Source of the DNA: Urechis unicinctus
Lineage: Eukaryota > Annelida > Polychaeta > Xenopneusta > Urechidae
Assembly: GCA_034190875.2 (NCBI GenBank)
Contig: CM067356.1
Location: 57,229,338 to 57,293,337 of the forward strand
DNA length: 64,000 nucleotides
Direction: 5' to 3'
In this document: positions 26,104-36,653 of the stretch, piece after piece
Layout of the letters: the number at the start of each line of letters is the position of its first letter
Numbering within the stretch: position 1 is the stretch's first letter
The notes under the pieces: generated by a model
What the model was told of the DNA's origin: nothing
The model's database searches: none
What the model saw: only the letters and a program-made list of their open reading frames with translations
Position numbers and translations under genes: made by a program

Positions 26104-26295
26104 GTGCATTTCATCTGCTTTATATGTATAGTCCGACAATTGATCCGATGGGCGATAAGGAATAAAAGGTTAACAGGTTTTCAATGTCCGGCTCCGGGGT
26201 GCGTAAACTCCTTGTATGGGAATGTGAATGTTCATTGGCATAGGTTCTCTTTCGAGTATTCGTCACGTTTGAAAAAAGTAGCAGCAAGCTTTTAA
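26104..26295 (+). pseudogene. THAP-like zinc-finger fragment
   Basis: Within a 63-residue frame, residues from about 28 read CPAPGCVNSLYGNVNVHWHR, then FSFE and RLKK. Spacing of the two cysteines, the following C-x-N, and the HRF motif about 15 residues later resemble the start of a THAP DNA-binding domain (C-x2-4-C ... H-x-F). The domain's second half, with the final Cys-x2-His and AVPTIF box, is absent before the stop, so at best this is the first exon or a truncated relic. THAP domains occur in transposases such as P and Kolobok and in host regulators. A chance resemblance cannot be excluded. Confidence 0.35.
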
Positions 26296-28265
26296 AATAA
26301 AGACTTTCTGGCGATCATTAACTGGCCTCGAATTATGTTTACAAAGGAAGAGTTTCTAATGAGGGTTTAGTAGAGACAGTATTAGCTTAGCAGTATTGTG
26401 TTTTGTACTATGTGGCTCAAAATTTGCACTCTGACTTAACTGCTAGGGGTACGCAATGTGACTTCTCCTATAAAGAGATATAATGTGAATTGTCGTCCCT
26501 TTATTCCATTCAATAATCTAATCAGGGCCTAAAAAGATACACCAGAATAACTTTGGGCATTGTTAGGCATATAACACGTACCGTAATACAACCACACCCC
26601 CATTTTAGATACAGCTATACACGGCCGTGTCTTAATTTCCGGCAGGGAATCTGCGTTATCACACTTACTTTTAATATAGTAACTTCCATGGCTTTATTTG
26701 AAGTCATCTATGCAACAGTGACGCATACAACCGCTCGTTAAATGATAATGCAGATCACACGGCTTGTTTTTTGACTGAACGTGAAAACATCCGTAATGCA
26801 ACACTTCTAGCTTGACTAAGCTTGACTAGTTTATCTAGGATGAAAAGGCTGTTTCTGTAAATGTAATGGTAAACGTTTTTAACCCATCTACAATTACCAA
26901 ATCGCATCATATTCCAGTAAATTAGGTGTGGCTTATTAAATCAAATGTGATGACAACTTCGACAATGATCTGCCACTAATGAAACAAAGGAAGAGTCCGG
27001 CATCCCTTTTGCTCGCATAGTACCTTTTGGTGGCCCATCCCTGTATTCTGAGACAATGAGTCGTGATTTTACATCTCGTAACACGTTGAATGGAACGAAC
27101 GTTGTTTATTGACCATTTTCACCAGTACAACGCACAATGCACAATGTGCTTTTTGCAAAAACAAGGACATGGCAAGTAGACGTGACGTTAGTTCATCCCC
27201 TAAATTTATATCATCTTGATAATGCCCAGTCGATGTCTTTCAGTTAATTTATATTGAGATATGATATGCATGAATATATAAACGTAAGCGACATGTGGCC
27301 GACATGAAACTACGTTTTGTCAGTAGGATCTTCCTTTATATCACGACAGATATATCGACGGAGGATTGTGCCTTCCCGTTTAATATGTTCATATATAAAT
27401 AATGTAGGATAAAGATGCAGCAAGAAATTAAGGTCAAATGTTCAAACTTATGATCTAAAGTGGCATAGACAATGCGAAAACTATTCACTATGGTTAGGCG
27501 TCCGTTTAGGTATAATGGCTTAATAAAATTGCTCAATTGATAGCCACACAGGGAAAAAGCAATGCGCGGTAGGCTGTACATTACAACTGTTAGCCCTTTT
27601 TGTGACGCCCTGCATACCTATTGGTGTATCTTTTCTACTATTCTCCTCAAAACACACCGACTTATTTCTTTAAACAATCTTGTTAGTAAAAGTCTTCAGG
27701 TCACAATATTGAGTATATTTCGGGTTGCGCACAATGTGAGCAGTGGACAGATAAAAAATTACTTACCATGTTTTATCAAGAAGTCCATCGTTCATCGTCC
27801 TTTGCTGAATGTGCACACGTCCATGGAAGTTTGACTGATTCAATAAGCTATGATTATACACAACTGTTGCGCTATTAAAATGACAAGACTTTCTTGGTTA
27901 CACGCCTTATGTTTGAACTTATAATGCGAAATACAGCCAAAGTGGATGACACATGCATCTGCTGAGGAAACCGTCCAATTGTCATGGCATCAAAATTGTC
28001 TGGTAGAATATCATCGAGGTTATTAATCGCGTCATTTGTCAGCCGGGCCTTATAGGTCAACCATAGGACAATGTTGTTACTTTTTACCGTTTCATCTCAT
28101 TTTTAATGTGTCAAACCTACCCATAATTAAAGGTTGACATCGATTTGTTTGTCATATAAACGTCTTTTCGTATATTATAGAACGTTATTTTTTTACCACA
28201 AAACACTATTTTAATTTACCCACCAGCGCATTGTTCCAGATTTCCAGCAGTGACGAGGAAAAGGG
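26296..28265. other. No recognisable feature
   Basis: Unique-looking AT-rich sequence with a few short frames (27,336-27,581 -, 27,562-27,834 +) overlapping on opposite strands. I cannot support any of them. Confidence 0.4.
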
Positions 28266-28514
28266 TTAAGAGGGATTACTTAAAACAACGCCATTAGCAT
28301 CTGATGACTCTGCTTCTGGAGTAAATAACCTGGAAAATGGACAGTATACAAGGTCACCTTTGCTAAGTGTTTCATCATGCACATCAGCTGAACATTCTAT
28401 GATGTGATGTGTTCCACAGAAAGCCAAACTATATAAATAGTATTTGTCGTAAAACAAAATACTAGAAGAGGATTTTACTTTATTGAAGTGATCATTTCTA
28501 ACCTGTTGGCACAT
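28266..28514 (-). CDS. Unrecognised 82-residue frame
   Basis: Reads as a plausible soluble protein segment, with motifs LFYDKYYLYSLAFCGTHHII and a hydrophilic, acidic C-terminal end (PEAESSDANG). No paralogue in the window, no known family and no flanking splice or promoter signal that I can defend. Confidence 0.22.
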   Translation of the reverse strand: MCQQVRNDHFNKVKSSSSILFYDKYYLYSLAFCGTHHIIECSADVHDETLSKGDLVYCPFSRLFTPEAESSDANGVVLSNPS

Positions 28515-28788
28515 GTGTAAGGAGATTCTTGCAGAAGTAGGATATTAATTAGCTAGTATTTATCGACTGTTTTACAATAATGCGCGATATTTTGTTTTTA
28601 CTTCATATCTGTTTTACGCTTATGGATGGACAATAGGAACACTTGTGTCGATATTCTTAAAGACATTAAATGCACTGCTAAAAACAAAGTCTGTTTCACG
28701 CCTAGTAATTTGCAAACAATAGCAATATGCGGTAGGTCGCTTAACAAATGCCCTGCTTGCTAATGATGAACGGGATTTCTGACAGGAG

Positions 28789-29028
28789 GTGAACAAGAAA
28801 AGTCAAAAATCGGTATATGTGCCGTCTCTCGTAAAAAACATCCATGGGTACGAAGGTATCTGCTCTTTGCTTACAGGCAACAATGAAGAATTGTATGACA
28901 GCGTCTCGTACGATGATACATACCAATCAGAAGTTCAGGAGTCCCCCTCAGATGATAGATGTCAGTGTAACGTGGGATATTCAATCGGCGTAAATAAAGT
29001 GGAAAGGTTCATTGGAAGCTTAATTTAG
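28789..29028 (+). CDS. Unrecognised 79-residue frame
   Basis: Hydrophilic and acidic, with NNEELYDSVSYDDTYQSEVQ in the middle and two cysteines (CQC) near the end. Composition is unlike random AT-rich translation, which is the only support. The frame at 28,741-28,926 on the opposite strand is its shadow. Confidence 0.22.
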   Translation: MNKKSQKSVYVPSLVKNIHGYEGICSLLTGNNEELYDSVSYDDTYQSEVQESPSDDRCQCNVGYSIGVNKVERFIGSLI

Positions 29029-29386
29029 GAAAATTTGATGCAATCAATTCTTTTTAAACGGATCGTGAATGGCTACGATGAATCGTATATTCATTTGTCA
29101 TTGTACTCCAGCCCTATAACTCACATATTTTAATTAAAACTTATACTGATATTCTTCAACCAAGCTACTCACAGTTCGGATTGATGTCTTGGTTCGACCG
29201 CACGATGTACATTTGTCCTCTCAGAAGTAATTCAATACTATGTTGGTCATGGCTCTTCGTGATACGTGGTGCTGTTCAATGCGTTGATTATATCCAAATG
29301 TTAATGCAAGCGAGGCATATATCCTTACACAGCTAAGATGATGTTGAACATGTATACGCTGCAACAATTGCACGTGCAAAGGGATA

Positions 29387-29701
29387 TTGAATATTATTTG
29401 TATTAAGGTGCTAAATCATCAATGCCATTTTTATTATCTCTGCATTAAAAATTATCCTATGCAGCAATCGTCGCTTCTAGAGGAGCTATATAAACCAAAT
29501 GAATTCGAGGCTACTTCCCAATTGCTCAATGTCTTATCCTTCAATCAGGTGATAGATTACGTGTGCCATTTGATGTCACCTCAATCGTATCAAGTTCCGG
29601 GGACAGGATTCAATTGGTCGTACCTAGTCGTGATCATAATATTAGACCTTATTTCATTACGTTGTCAAGTACAATCAGTCATGGATGTAATGCTTTCGTG
29701 A
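29387..29701 (+). pseudogene. Duplicated relic frame, first copy
   Basis: Residues from about 25 read MQQSSLLEELYKPNEFEATS, matching MQQTSLQEELNKPKVFKAAS in the second copy at 45,722 onward. DNA similarity also covers some 40 bases upstream of the ATG. This pair is one anchor of the large direct duplication 29.4-38.9 / 45.7-51.9 kb. Function unknown. The second copy runs into an (ATGT)n expansion after about 30 residues. Confidence 0.4.
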
Positions 29702-30404
29702 AATAAGACAGTGTGAACTATCTGGATATTGGCCTCAGTCTCCATATAGTCAAGGTTCACTATATTTTGATAGGTGCGATCTGTCAAACAATAGCCGAAA
29801 TACGGCTTGGCCACGCCTGAAATATGCTATAGGCATGATTGTTAATGCGGTATGTATTGACCTCTTCCAAGAGCTACGCACAGAGACACAAATAGTTCAT
29901 AATTGCGCAATTGTTTATATTACTGATAATGCTTTGTGCATAACATGTTTAATCAAAACCTTGTGGCACCTCACTATTTATGGTAAAGTTTATTTATAGC
30001 TACAGTAGTAAACGGTGAATATGGACATCATACTTTAGTAATATATTTTGATAGCAGCCATGAGACACAATATTATCCGTTCACTACCGCTGCACTACAA
30101 TTTGCAGTGCCAGAGTTTAACGGGGCGCTATATTGTGGTAATAACCGTTTTAATCATTTGCCAGTAATATTTGAATTAATTGAACCGACTGAAGGAGCCA
30201 TTGGCGGCATAAATGGGGATGCCCTTGTGCATTACAAATGCATCCTGCATGGCCAATAGTTAATCATTTGATTTCGACGTTTATTGCGAATGGGATGATC
30301 GGGAAATAGGTATAAATCAAGGTAAACCACACGGATTGTTTTCACGTGCTATTAACAAAAATCAAACAGACGATGAGATATTGAGTACTTTCAGTGATTC
30401 TTAG
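29691..30404 (+). other. Decayed coding block without start codons
   Basis: Three adjoining stop-to-stop stretches in different frames cover 714 bases: 29,691-29,999 (102 codons), 29,987-30,259 (90 codons) and 30,264-30,404 (46 codons). The first two lack an early ATG. Each reads like protein, for example RLKYAIGMIVNAVCIDLFQ, then YYPFTTAALQFAVPEFNGAL, then FDFDVYCEWDDREIGINQGK. No known family is recognised. The arrangement suggests a fossil gene with several breaks; its origin, whether host, transposon or virus, is open. Confidence 0.4.
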
Positions 30405-30781
30405 CCAAATGAAATTGGTAACTAGCCACTCTTTTACGCAGCATTCACCTCGTCTGCTGTATCTTATGCCAAAGACTGAAGCAATGTAGCTGTGTTTAGA
30501 ACCGAGTTATGATTGTAATTATATGTAAGATTGTTGTTTATTCGTTTTTTTTAAATACTTAGTCGTAAATCATTACAAATATATGCGACGTCATAATGTA
30601 ACAAAGATTGTACAGCTGCGACAAACCTGTGCACGCCACAAGTAAGACACTACATGACATTATATTGTTCCATTTATTAGCCATGGGTTGTCGCTGGTAA
30701 ATTATTCATATGATGGACGTTGATTTATGTCATGTTCAAGGCGTCCGGGAGGTACATCGCGGTCGCGGATGGTAACGGACT

Positions 30782-31036
30782 TTAAAACGCTGAGTTTAAC
30801 TTATCTACATGAAGATACTGAATAAGGCTTAATAGGAGTTCGGGGTAAGTTATATTTGCAATTTGATAAATTATGCAAATCAATCGAGCCTCTAAGCATG
30901 CATCATATATAAAAGTTTCCCATAGGGTATCAAAAAATAAATCTGCAATGAAGAGCCTCAGTGTCCTGCCAAGGTCAATTGAGATAAACACGGTCATGTG
31001 AGCCCCTGACATAACGCAACGTTGCTTGTATATCAT
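30782..31036 (-). CDS. Unrecognised 84-residue frame
   Basis: Contains IDLGRTLRLFIADLFFDTLW and later a leucine-rich end (YPELLLSLIQYLHVDKL). It is plausible as a helical protein fragment but has no paralogue, family match or visible gene context. Confidence 0.2.
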   Translation of the reverse strand: MIYKQRCVMSGAHMTVFISIDLGRTLRLFIADLFFDTLWETFIYDACLEARLICIIYQIANITYPELLLSLIQYLHVDKLNSAF

Positions 31037-31159
31037 GGATGCTTATATAAAATGTCCAGATTAAAATTTACCGAAAGACATTTTATCTGCCCCACTGTTA
31101 CATGTGCATCTTGTTTAATTTAGCTGAAATGTTTTTCCTGCTGGTTTCCAGGATACAGC

Positions 31160-31320
31160 CCGACGTTTGTAGACTGCACGCTCGACATGGTTGTTTGGCA
31201 AGCATGTTTGGAACGGCTGTCTGATCTGCATTCTTGACATAATGTCTGATCTGCTTGGTTAACGTTGCTTTCTGATCTGCATGCTTAACGTGGCTGTCTG
31301 GTCGGCTCATTATAAAAGGG
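31160..31320 (-). repeat. Short tandem repeat around GTCTGATCTGC
   Basis: Four copies of (G/T)TCTGATCTGC(A/T)T(G/T)CTT(A/G)AC or variants spaced about 25-30 bp apart. The 111-residue frame at 31,098-31,433 (-) translates this array and is therefore doubtful. Confidence 0.6.
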
Positions 31321-32147
31321 GGCTCAACGCAAGTGACTGACCCCGTAGTCACGTCGGTAAAAAAACGGCTATAATTCGAACAAACAAACAAACAACAATG
31401 ACTGACCCTTTTATCAGTTATAGCAAATTGCAATAATTTGGTATCTTTATTTTGTTGGGCTTATCTAGCGGCGTTATCAAAAATAACCTACCTGAGACCT
31501 ATCCGCGTCGTTACTCTGCTGTTACTTGAATTCGATTCTCCCTTCACCTATTTTCGATGATGCATGTATACTTCATAATTGCGTGAACAATACGACAATG
31601 GAGCTCTGTAATGATCGCATATTTAAGTGCTTGTGTAGAGAGAATTTACTGCAACACTCAAGCATAATTATTCCTCAGACAAGAAATGCTTGAATCTGTT
31701 AATTGGATAATAGATGTTGCCGGTTGATAATAAACTAGCTGGTAAGAGAAGACGACTTTGGTATTATTCGTGTTGTGCAACAAACAATTAACTTTCTTTT
31801 ATTTCATACTTCAATCGTATATATATTGCCATGATGAAAATTAATTACATTAACTAACATCGTACCTTTTACATCCCGCACATTTAGGGCTAAAATTAAT
31901 TAACTTGTTATCTTTTATTTATGCTGTCCATTTCAGTCATATAAATCACATAATGGTTGTATCCAATCATTGTTAGAAAATTAGATTTCATAAACCATCA
32001 TCGACCTATGTGAGCCAATGTATGGCGTATCTGTCTCCTTGATCTTGTAACTAAATGGTATTGCATTAGACATTCAGCCCGTTTGCAACTGACTCGTGTC
32101 ACGCCAGTGATGTTGCTCACTGGGCGATGTACAGCCCTAAAGCAACA

Positions 32148-32381
32148 TCACCGAAGTACATCCTCATTGTTGCAGGCGACACAAAACACCCCGCTTTGTA
32201 AAATGTGTCTATGGTGGAAAAAGATTACAATGCATTGGTGATGTGTCGTTTTTGTTTTGCATGTTACGTTAGTGTCTGCAATAAAACTGCTAATGATATG
32301 CTCCAAAACTGACAGCAACCGGATGTCTACACAATGCTTGAGTACGGATAGTGCATTAGCAGCTGTCGTTTCCATCGACAT
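32148..32381 (-). pseudogene. Duplicated minus-strand relic, copy 1
   Basis: Shares with 48,220-48,489 the residues SFIAD, an isoleucine-rich helix before it, and the segment around FHHRHILQSGVFCVACN versus FHKAECFVSAATMRM. Much of the DNA match runs beyond this frame on both sides, so it may be a regulatory or untranslated region and not a conserved gene. A weaker third trace is at 56,320-56,395. Confidence 0.3.
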
Positions 32382-32482
32382 AAAAGAGGTTAAAGGTGTT
32401 TTGGGTTATGGTATATGTAGAATGTTAAAAAAGCTCTTATAAGCAGCATCCATTTTGTTATATCGAGTTGCAAGTGTAGTTC

Positions 32483-32496
32483 GTTGCCTTGGCAAC
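32483..32496. promoter_or_regulatory. Perfect X-box (RFX-type) motif
   Basis: GTTGCCTTGGCAAC is a 6-bp inverted repeat with a 2-bp spacer, fitting the RFX consensus (GTNRCC ... RGYAAC). It stands about 150 bp upstream of the P2X7-like start codon but outside the transposon that carries that gene. No expression evidence is available from sequence. Confidence 0.4.
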
Positions 32497-32583
32497 AATT
32501 GATCGGCAGTAATGCAAGCCATCAGAAAAAGGTTTGTGCTCTGCTTAGTGAGGTGTTTCCAGTTGTGGTGCGATGCGATTTTA

Positions 32584-32600
32584 TTTAAGTGCAAGTAACG
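32584..32600 (+). repeat. Left target duplication and terminal inverted repeat
   Basis: TTTAA (32,584-32,588) followed by the terminus GTGCAAGTAACG (32,589-32,600). The first ten bases match the reverse complement of the right terminus exactly. Confidence 0.75.
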
Positions 32601-32633
32601 TCTATTTTCGAATCCCTAATCAAAGTTGTAAAA

Positions 32634-33465
32634 ATGTCCTCATCGTCCTCATATACAGACAACTCCGGAAGCAATGAGCTGGATTACAGCAGCGAGTGTT
32701 CGTCTCACCAAGAAGAGGAACTAGGAACCTAAGGGGGGCATACAGCCATGCAAATTTGAACCTCCAGCTAAGACAAGGCCTGCAAATTCATCAAAGAGAA
32801 GATGACTTGAGCCGACTGGGTAACAGCACTTGGTATTGGTACATTTCAGTCCAAACAATCTCAAACCGTTTGCCGATATTTTTCTCTTTATTTTACAGTT
32901 GTCCTTAAGTCTTGCTTCAAGTCATCTTCTTATTCACGTTTTATGTCAATTTGTTGTTTGCTGAAAAAATAGTTATTCATTGTAATTATGTTCTGTACTA
33001 GGTGCTCATGTGGGCCAATGATTACAGTAGCAGAGAGTAAATGCTGCCAGGAAATTCCACAAGTTCTCGAGAAAGTAAAATCTAAAGGCGTGTCCTGTAT
33101 TACAGCACACCCAGGATTTGTCTCAGGGTTCCTGTGTCCCTGGACTCTAGAAATAGCTTATAGTGCTTATATCCAGAGGTACAAGAAGTAACTTAATACT
33201 CAGAGTGAATATACTTAAAAATGGTCTGGTTCAGATGATAACTGATGAAAAATATTCATGTACTGAATGAAAAGTTGTAAAAATCTCTTTTTATTGCAGG
33301 TTATTCCGATTCACTGCATATCGCAAGTTGGTACAGTGGTGATGGGGTAATCTAGTCAGACATCATAGAGTGCCACTGCCAGCTTGTGCTTTTCTTAAAA
33401 TTAGAGGTGTTTTTCCCAAGGGTGAATCAGTTTATGTTGGTTTCAAACTGCCAGCATTACAATAA
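32634..33465 (+). pseudogene. P2X7-like cysteine-rich domain protein, damaged
   Basis: Three exons fit the intracellular P2X7-like domain family. Exon 1 starts MSSSSSYTDNSGSNELDYSS and ends ...LSRLGNSTW. A 169-bp GT-AG intron (32,833-33,001) joins it in phase to exon 2: CSCGPM, AESKCCQEI, ITAHPGFVSGFLCPW. A 121-bp intron (33,179-33,299) joins exon 3: LFRFTAYRKLVQW, then RVPLPACAFLKIRGVFPKGE and YVGFK. The order W-CxCGxM, CCxE, HPGF, TAYR, LP(S/A)C, FP and Y-x-GF is that of the zinc-binding ballast-type domain. Damage: exon 1 changes frame twice, once around a G6 run, and exon 3 has an in-frame TGA where the family has Cys (VQW-x-WG). AATAAA overlaps the stop. It starts 45 bp inside the transposon's left end. 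In animals such domains occur alone or with THAP/transposase proteins. Confidence 0.8.
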
Positions 33466-34147
33466 TAAAGAGACAAAAAAGCATTATGTGTCTTATTCTG
33501 TATTAGAACCTATGGATGATACTACACGCTGATGACAACCAGCAACAAAATTCAGTTAAGGGCAGTCCACCTAATTTATTATACCATATGCATAAAATGA
33601 AAGGAAGCATCAATTCTAAAATCATGACATATCTGCATGGCATCTTGTTACTGTATCCTGTATCTCGTACAAAAGATATTTTATCACTCAAATAACAGTA
33701 TGTTAACAGTCGTTTAATAATTTTTGCAGGATATTTTATATATCCTGTGTCATTGCACATCAATCATCATGATTACATTTCGCGGGCACATTATACAAAT
33801 AATGCTTATACAATTCTGCTCACAAATACCAACAATGTCTGGTTCTTATTCACTTGTCTGTGATAATAGAAATGGCAAAATATATACACCAGTCCAACAT
33901 ATATATTTACAAAATTAATTCTCAGCAAGCCACAAAGAGGAAGCATATAGCAGTTTGCGAGTTTCACCACAGCTTAGCTTACCTTAGACCCATTTAACAT
34001 TCAAATTAAGTCATAAAGCCATAAACATGCTGGATGATTTGAAAATAAAAATGGTTAATAGTGTTGGTTAACATCGCTTTCAACATCAGAGGTCATATTG
34101 CGGCGCTTACCTCACCAATGATGTTTAAGATGATAGGTCCACAGCTG

Positions 34148-34201
34148 TGGTCTAGCAGGGTGGGTGTTTGTCTAGTTGCCAAAATGTGGCAAGTTCAAAT
34201 C
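34148..34201 (+). mobile_element. tRNA-like SINE head (A and B boxes)
   Basis: TGGTCTAGCAGG (34,148-34,159) fits the Pol III A box TRGYNNARNNGG, and GTTCAAATC (34,193-34,201) fits the B box GWTCRANNC, 33 bases apart. Stems around them are imperfect, so a functional tRNA is unlikely; a tRNA-derived SINE nested in the transposon is the better reading. The SINE body and tail are not clear. Confidence 0.4.
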
Positions 34202-34604
34202 TCATTGTGTGCTATGCACGGTGGTGCCATTTGGGCGATATGATCTTAAACTCCAATGTTTGTTCGTCATCTTACACCACCAGTTTGAAATGACCTTTGA
34301 TGTTCAAAGTGAATTTCAAGCCCAGTATTTACCATTTATTTTGTAAGTATGATGATAAGAAATAGTTATGTCCTTGTGCACTTGTTAATAGACAGGTAAA
34401 ATTAAATGTTACAAGCTTGACTTAGCTGAAGCCAAAGCTGAAAAATAAACAGAGCTTAAATATTACTTGTAAACAAGCAAATATCAATCGGCCAACCACC
34501 AATATAATGCCTAGGCCACCACCATCAACTCCATCACCACCCCTCCCCTACCCAATCACCACCACCACCATCATTCATCATCACCTTTAGATACCTTACT
34601 ACAT

Positions 34605-34810
34605 GACTCATCTAAAGAAGAAACCTCTCCATATGCTGCCTCTCAGCCTCCTCCTTGTCAGGGTAGTCATACATTTCAGCAAGTGCACCTGGTTCATTGG
34701 TCATCACGGATGTACTTATTGATACTCGTGTGCCTGTCGGTGATGATGCAGTCCAACTGGAGTCCTTGGTCATCCAAACGAAATGACATGCTTCGTTTAA
34801 GGCCCTAGAT
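34605..34810 (-). pseudogene. TDRH-motif transposase fragment
   Basis: On the minus strand, residues GLKRSMSFRLDDQGLQLDCI continue as ITDRHTSINKYIRDDQ and then stop (34,694-34,804). The pattern of GL-x-RS, a short linker, then (V/I)TDRH-x-x-I-x-K-(W/Y)-(I/M)-R is characteristic of a transposase family found in cnidarians, fish and molluscs, whose Asp in TDRH is the presumed first catalytic acid. A further stretch in another frame (about 34,618-34,690) reads LAEMYDYPDKEEAERQHMER. The downstream HxxD-WH region expected in the family is not seen. It lies on the strand opposite the P2X7-like gene, inside the same terminal repeats. Confidence 0.5.
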
Positions 34811-35192
34811 GCGAATTATTGCAGTACTCGGACTCACATATTCGCACAATGATGATCCAGACTGGAAGACATAAGGGTAAAGTTATATGAAGCAAATTTG
34901 ACAGTGGGCCAGGACTGACTCACTGAGCACTGGGTATCGTCCGAGGATTGTTTAGGACAAGTGTAAGCTACTGTCAGGCTAGCATACATCTACATATAGC
35001 AGCCTGACAAATCTATATGTTATCTGTGAAACATCCTTATAAAACTTGAGCCGCCCCACACTGATCACTACCGGTCATGTCAATTTTGTCAACGGGCAAG
35101 TGCAAATTCTGTTTTCAAAATCAGTACGGAAACATAACTAATGAATTCTAATTCGACTTTCATATGGGAAATGTAAGGATGAGTATACTTAC

Positions 35193-35337
35193 AGATTCTC
35201 AAGAAACCATGGATACCAAAACGCCGATGAGTGTCTGTAAATAGCGATACATTAGTACGATAGCTAGTTCGCGAATAGAAACTGCGTCCGTGGTAACATC
35301 TTCTGGTGACATATGACGTCACAGCGCCTTCGTTCAT
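35193..35337 (-). CDS. Candidate 5' exon of the minus-strand transposon gene
   Basis: An ATG frame MNEGAVTSYVTRRCYHGRSF ... HRRFGIHGFLRI ends at a strong splice donor (ATCT|GTAAGTAT, exon end at 35,193). It begins 146 bp inside the right terminus, where a transposase promoter would be expected. The residues do not match a THAP or DDE domain that I recognise, and the matching acceptor is not identified, so the exon call rests on position and donor quality. Confidence 0.35.
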
Positions 35338-35471
35338 CTTCGGCGTGTGGTCGGTGAGTTCCGGAATGTGTTGTTTGTTTTTGCTTCTTTCTCGTTTACT
35401 ACGCGTCGAATCGAAAAAATAACTGCAAATTATTGATCAGAAAATTGCGTTAACAAAATTCATATTTTACC

Positions 35472-35488
35472 CATTACTTGCACTTTAA
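35472..35488 (-). repeat. Right terminal inverted repeat and target duplication
   Basis: CATTACTTGCAC (35,472-35,483) followed by TTTAA (35,484-35,488). Confidence 0.75.
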
Positions 35489-36226
35489 ACAGCACCATCA
35501 GAGAGACTAGATGAATTGTCCACGATATTCGTGCTCTGCTAATCGTTTGGCCAACTTTGCTATGTGACAAGAATGAAATCTACATTACAAATTTGACAGA
35601 GGCCCTAATATTCAAGCGCATTTGACGTTAAATTCGTGTTGCTTTGTTAAATTGTAGGAAACGACATAAGCTTAGTACTATATTGTGTCATATATGAATG
35701 CACGCATACTGTAAAAATATGCTATATATATATATATTTATACGAATGCAACTTTTTGGAGACAATCGACCAACATATTTTAAACACAGTCAAATCATGG
35801 CGCACTACTTAAGTTTGAAAAATGTCAAAACCTGTTTAAGTGCTTTATTGTACAATTATTTATTTAACTGTGATGTTACACTGTACATTATCTCCATTCA
35901 TTTCCATCCATTGCGAGGTTTTGGCTCATGCATCGCGCAGGAATTGGTTATGGGCGTTTGAAAAACTTTATATATTGGACCGACGACCTTTTTGGTAATA
36001 GGCATTTAACAGCTTGTTTCTCGTTATTATCCGATATATCATTATCCCAACTTGTGGTATATTATTTACAATTACTTCCTTCATGAATGTATTCTATCCC
36101 CGTAACATTCGATATAACAAATAAAATTGGTTTCGACGTTTGCCAATGGGCTGGAGAAAGATATATATTCGTCTGGACAAATCGAACTGCTAAGCCAGGT
36201 CGAATGATAGTAAAGTCTTCTCGTAT

Positions 36227-36262
36227 TTATATATATATATATATATATAGATATAGATAGAT

Positions 36263-36303
<41 letters not shown>

Positions 36304-36567
36304 TATAGATATATATATATATAGAGATATATATAAAGAGATATAGATATATCTCTAGATATCTCTATATATACATATTTATATATACATAGATATATAG
36401 ATATCTAGCGCTATATATATATATACACATATATATCTGTATAGACATATATATATAATTGTATATATATATATAAATATCTACATATATATATACACAA
36501 ACATATATATATATATATATATATATACCTATATATATACATATATATTTACACATATATAAATATA

Positions 36568-36608
<41 letters not shown>

Positions 36609-36612
36609 ATAT

Positions 36613-36653
<41 letters not shown>

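Larger units (their letters stand above)
32589..35483. mobile_element. 2.9-kb DNA transposon, Kolobok-like
   Basis: Bounded by GTGCAAGTAACG and CATTACTTGCAC, inverted repeats of 12 bp with one mismatch, and flanked on both sides by TTTAA (or TTAA). The duplicate locus near 49,735-49,760 reads TGCGATTTAATTAAACAG, whereas joining the flanks here gives TGCGATTTTATTTAAACAG, so copy 2 preserves the unoccupied site. Inside are a P2X7-like gene on + (32,634-33,465) and, convergent on -, a first-exon candidate (35,193-35,337) and a TDRH-motif fragment (34,605-34,810). The TTAA target and TDRH-type transposase fit the Kolobok superfamily; that assignment is inference. Genes inside are damaged, so the copy is probably immobile. 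Confidence 0.75.

Noticed and set aside
31098-31433. 111-residue minus-strand frame
   Set aside because: Largely a translation of the GTCTGATCTGC tandem repeat.
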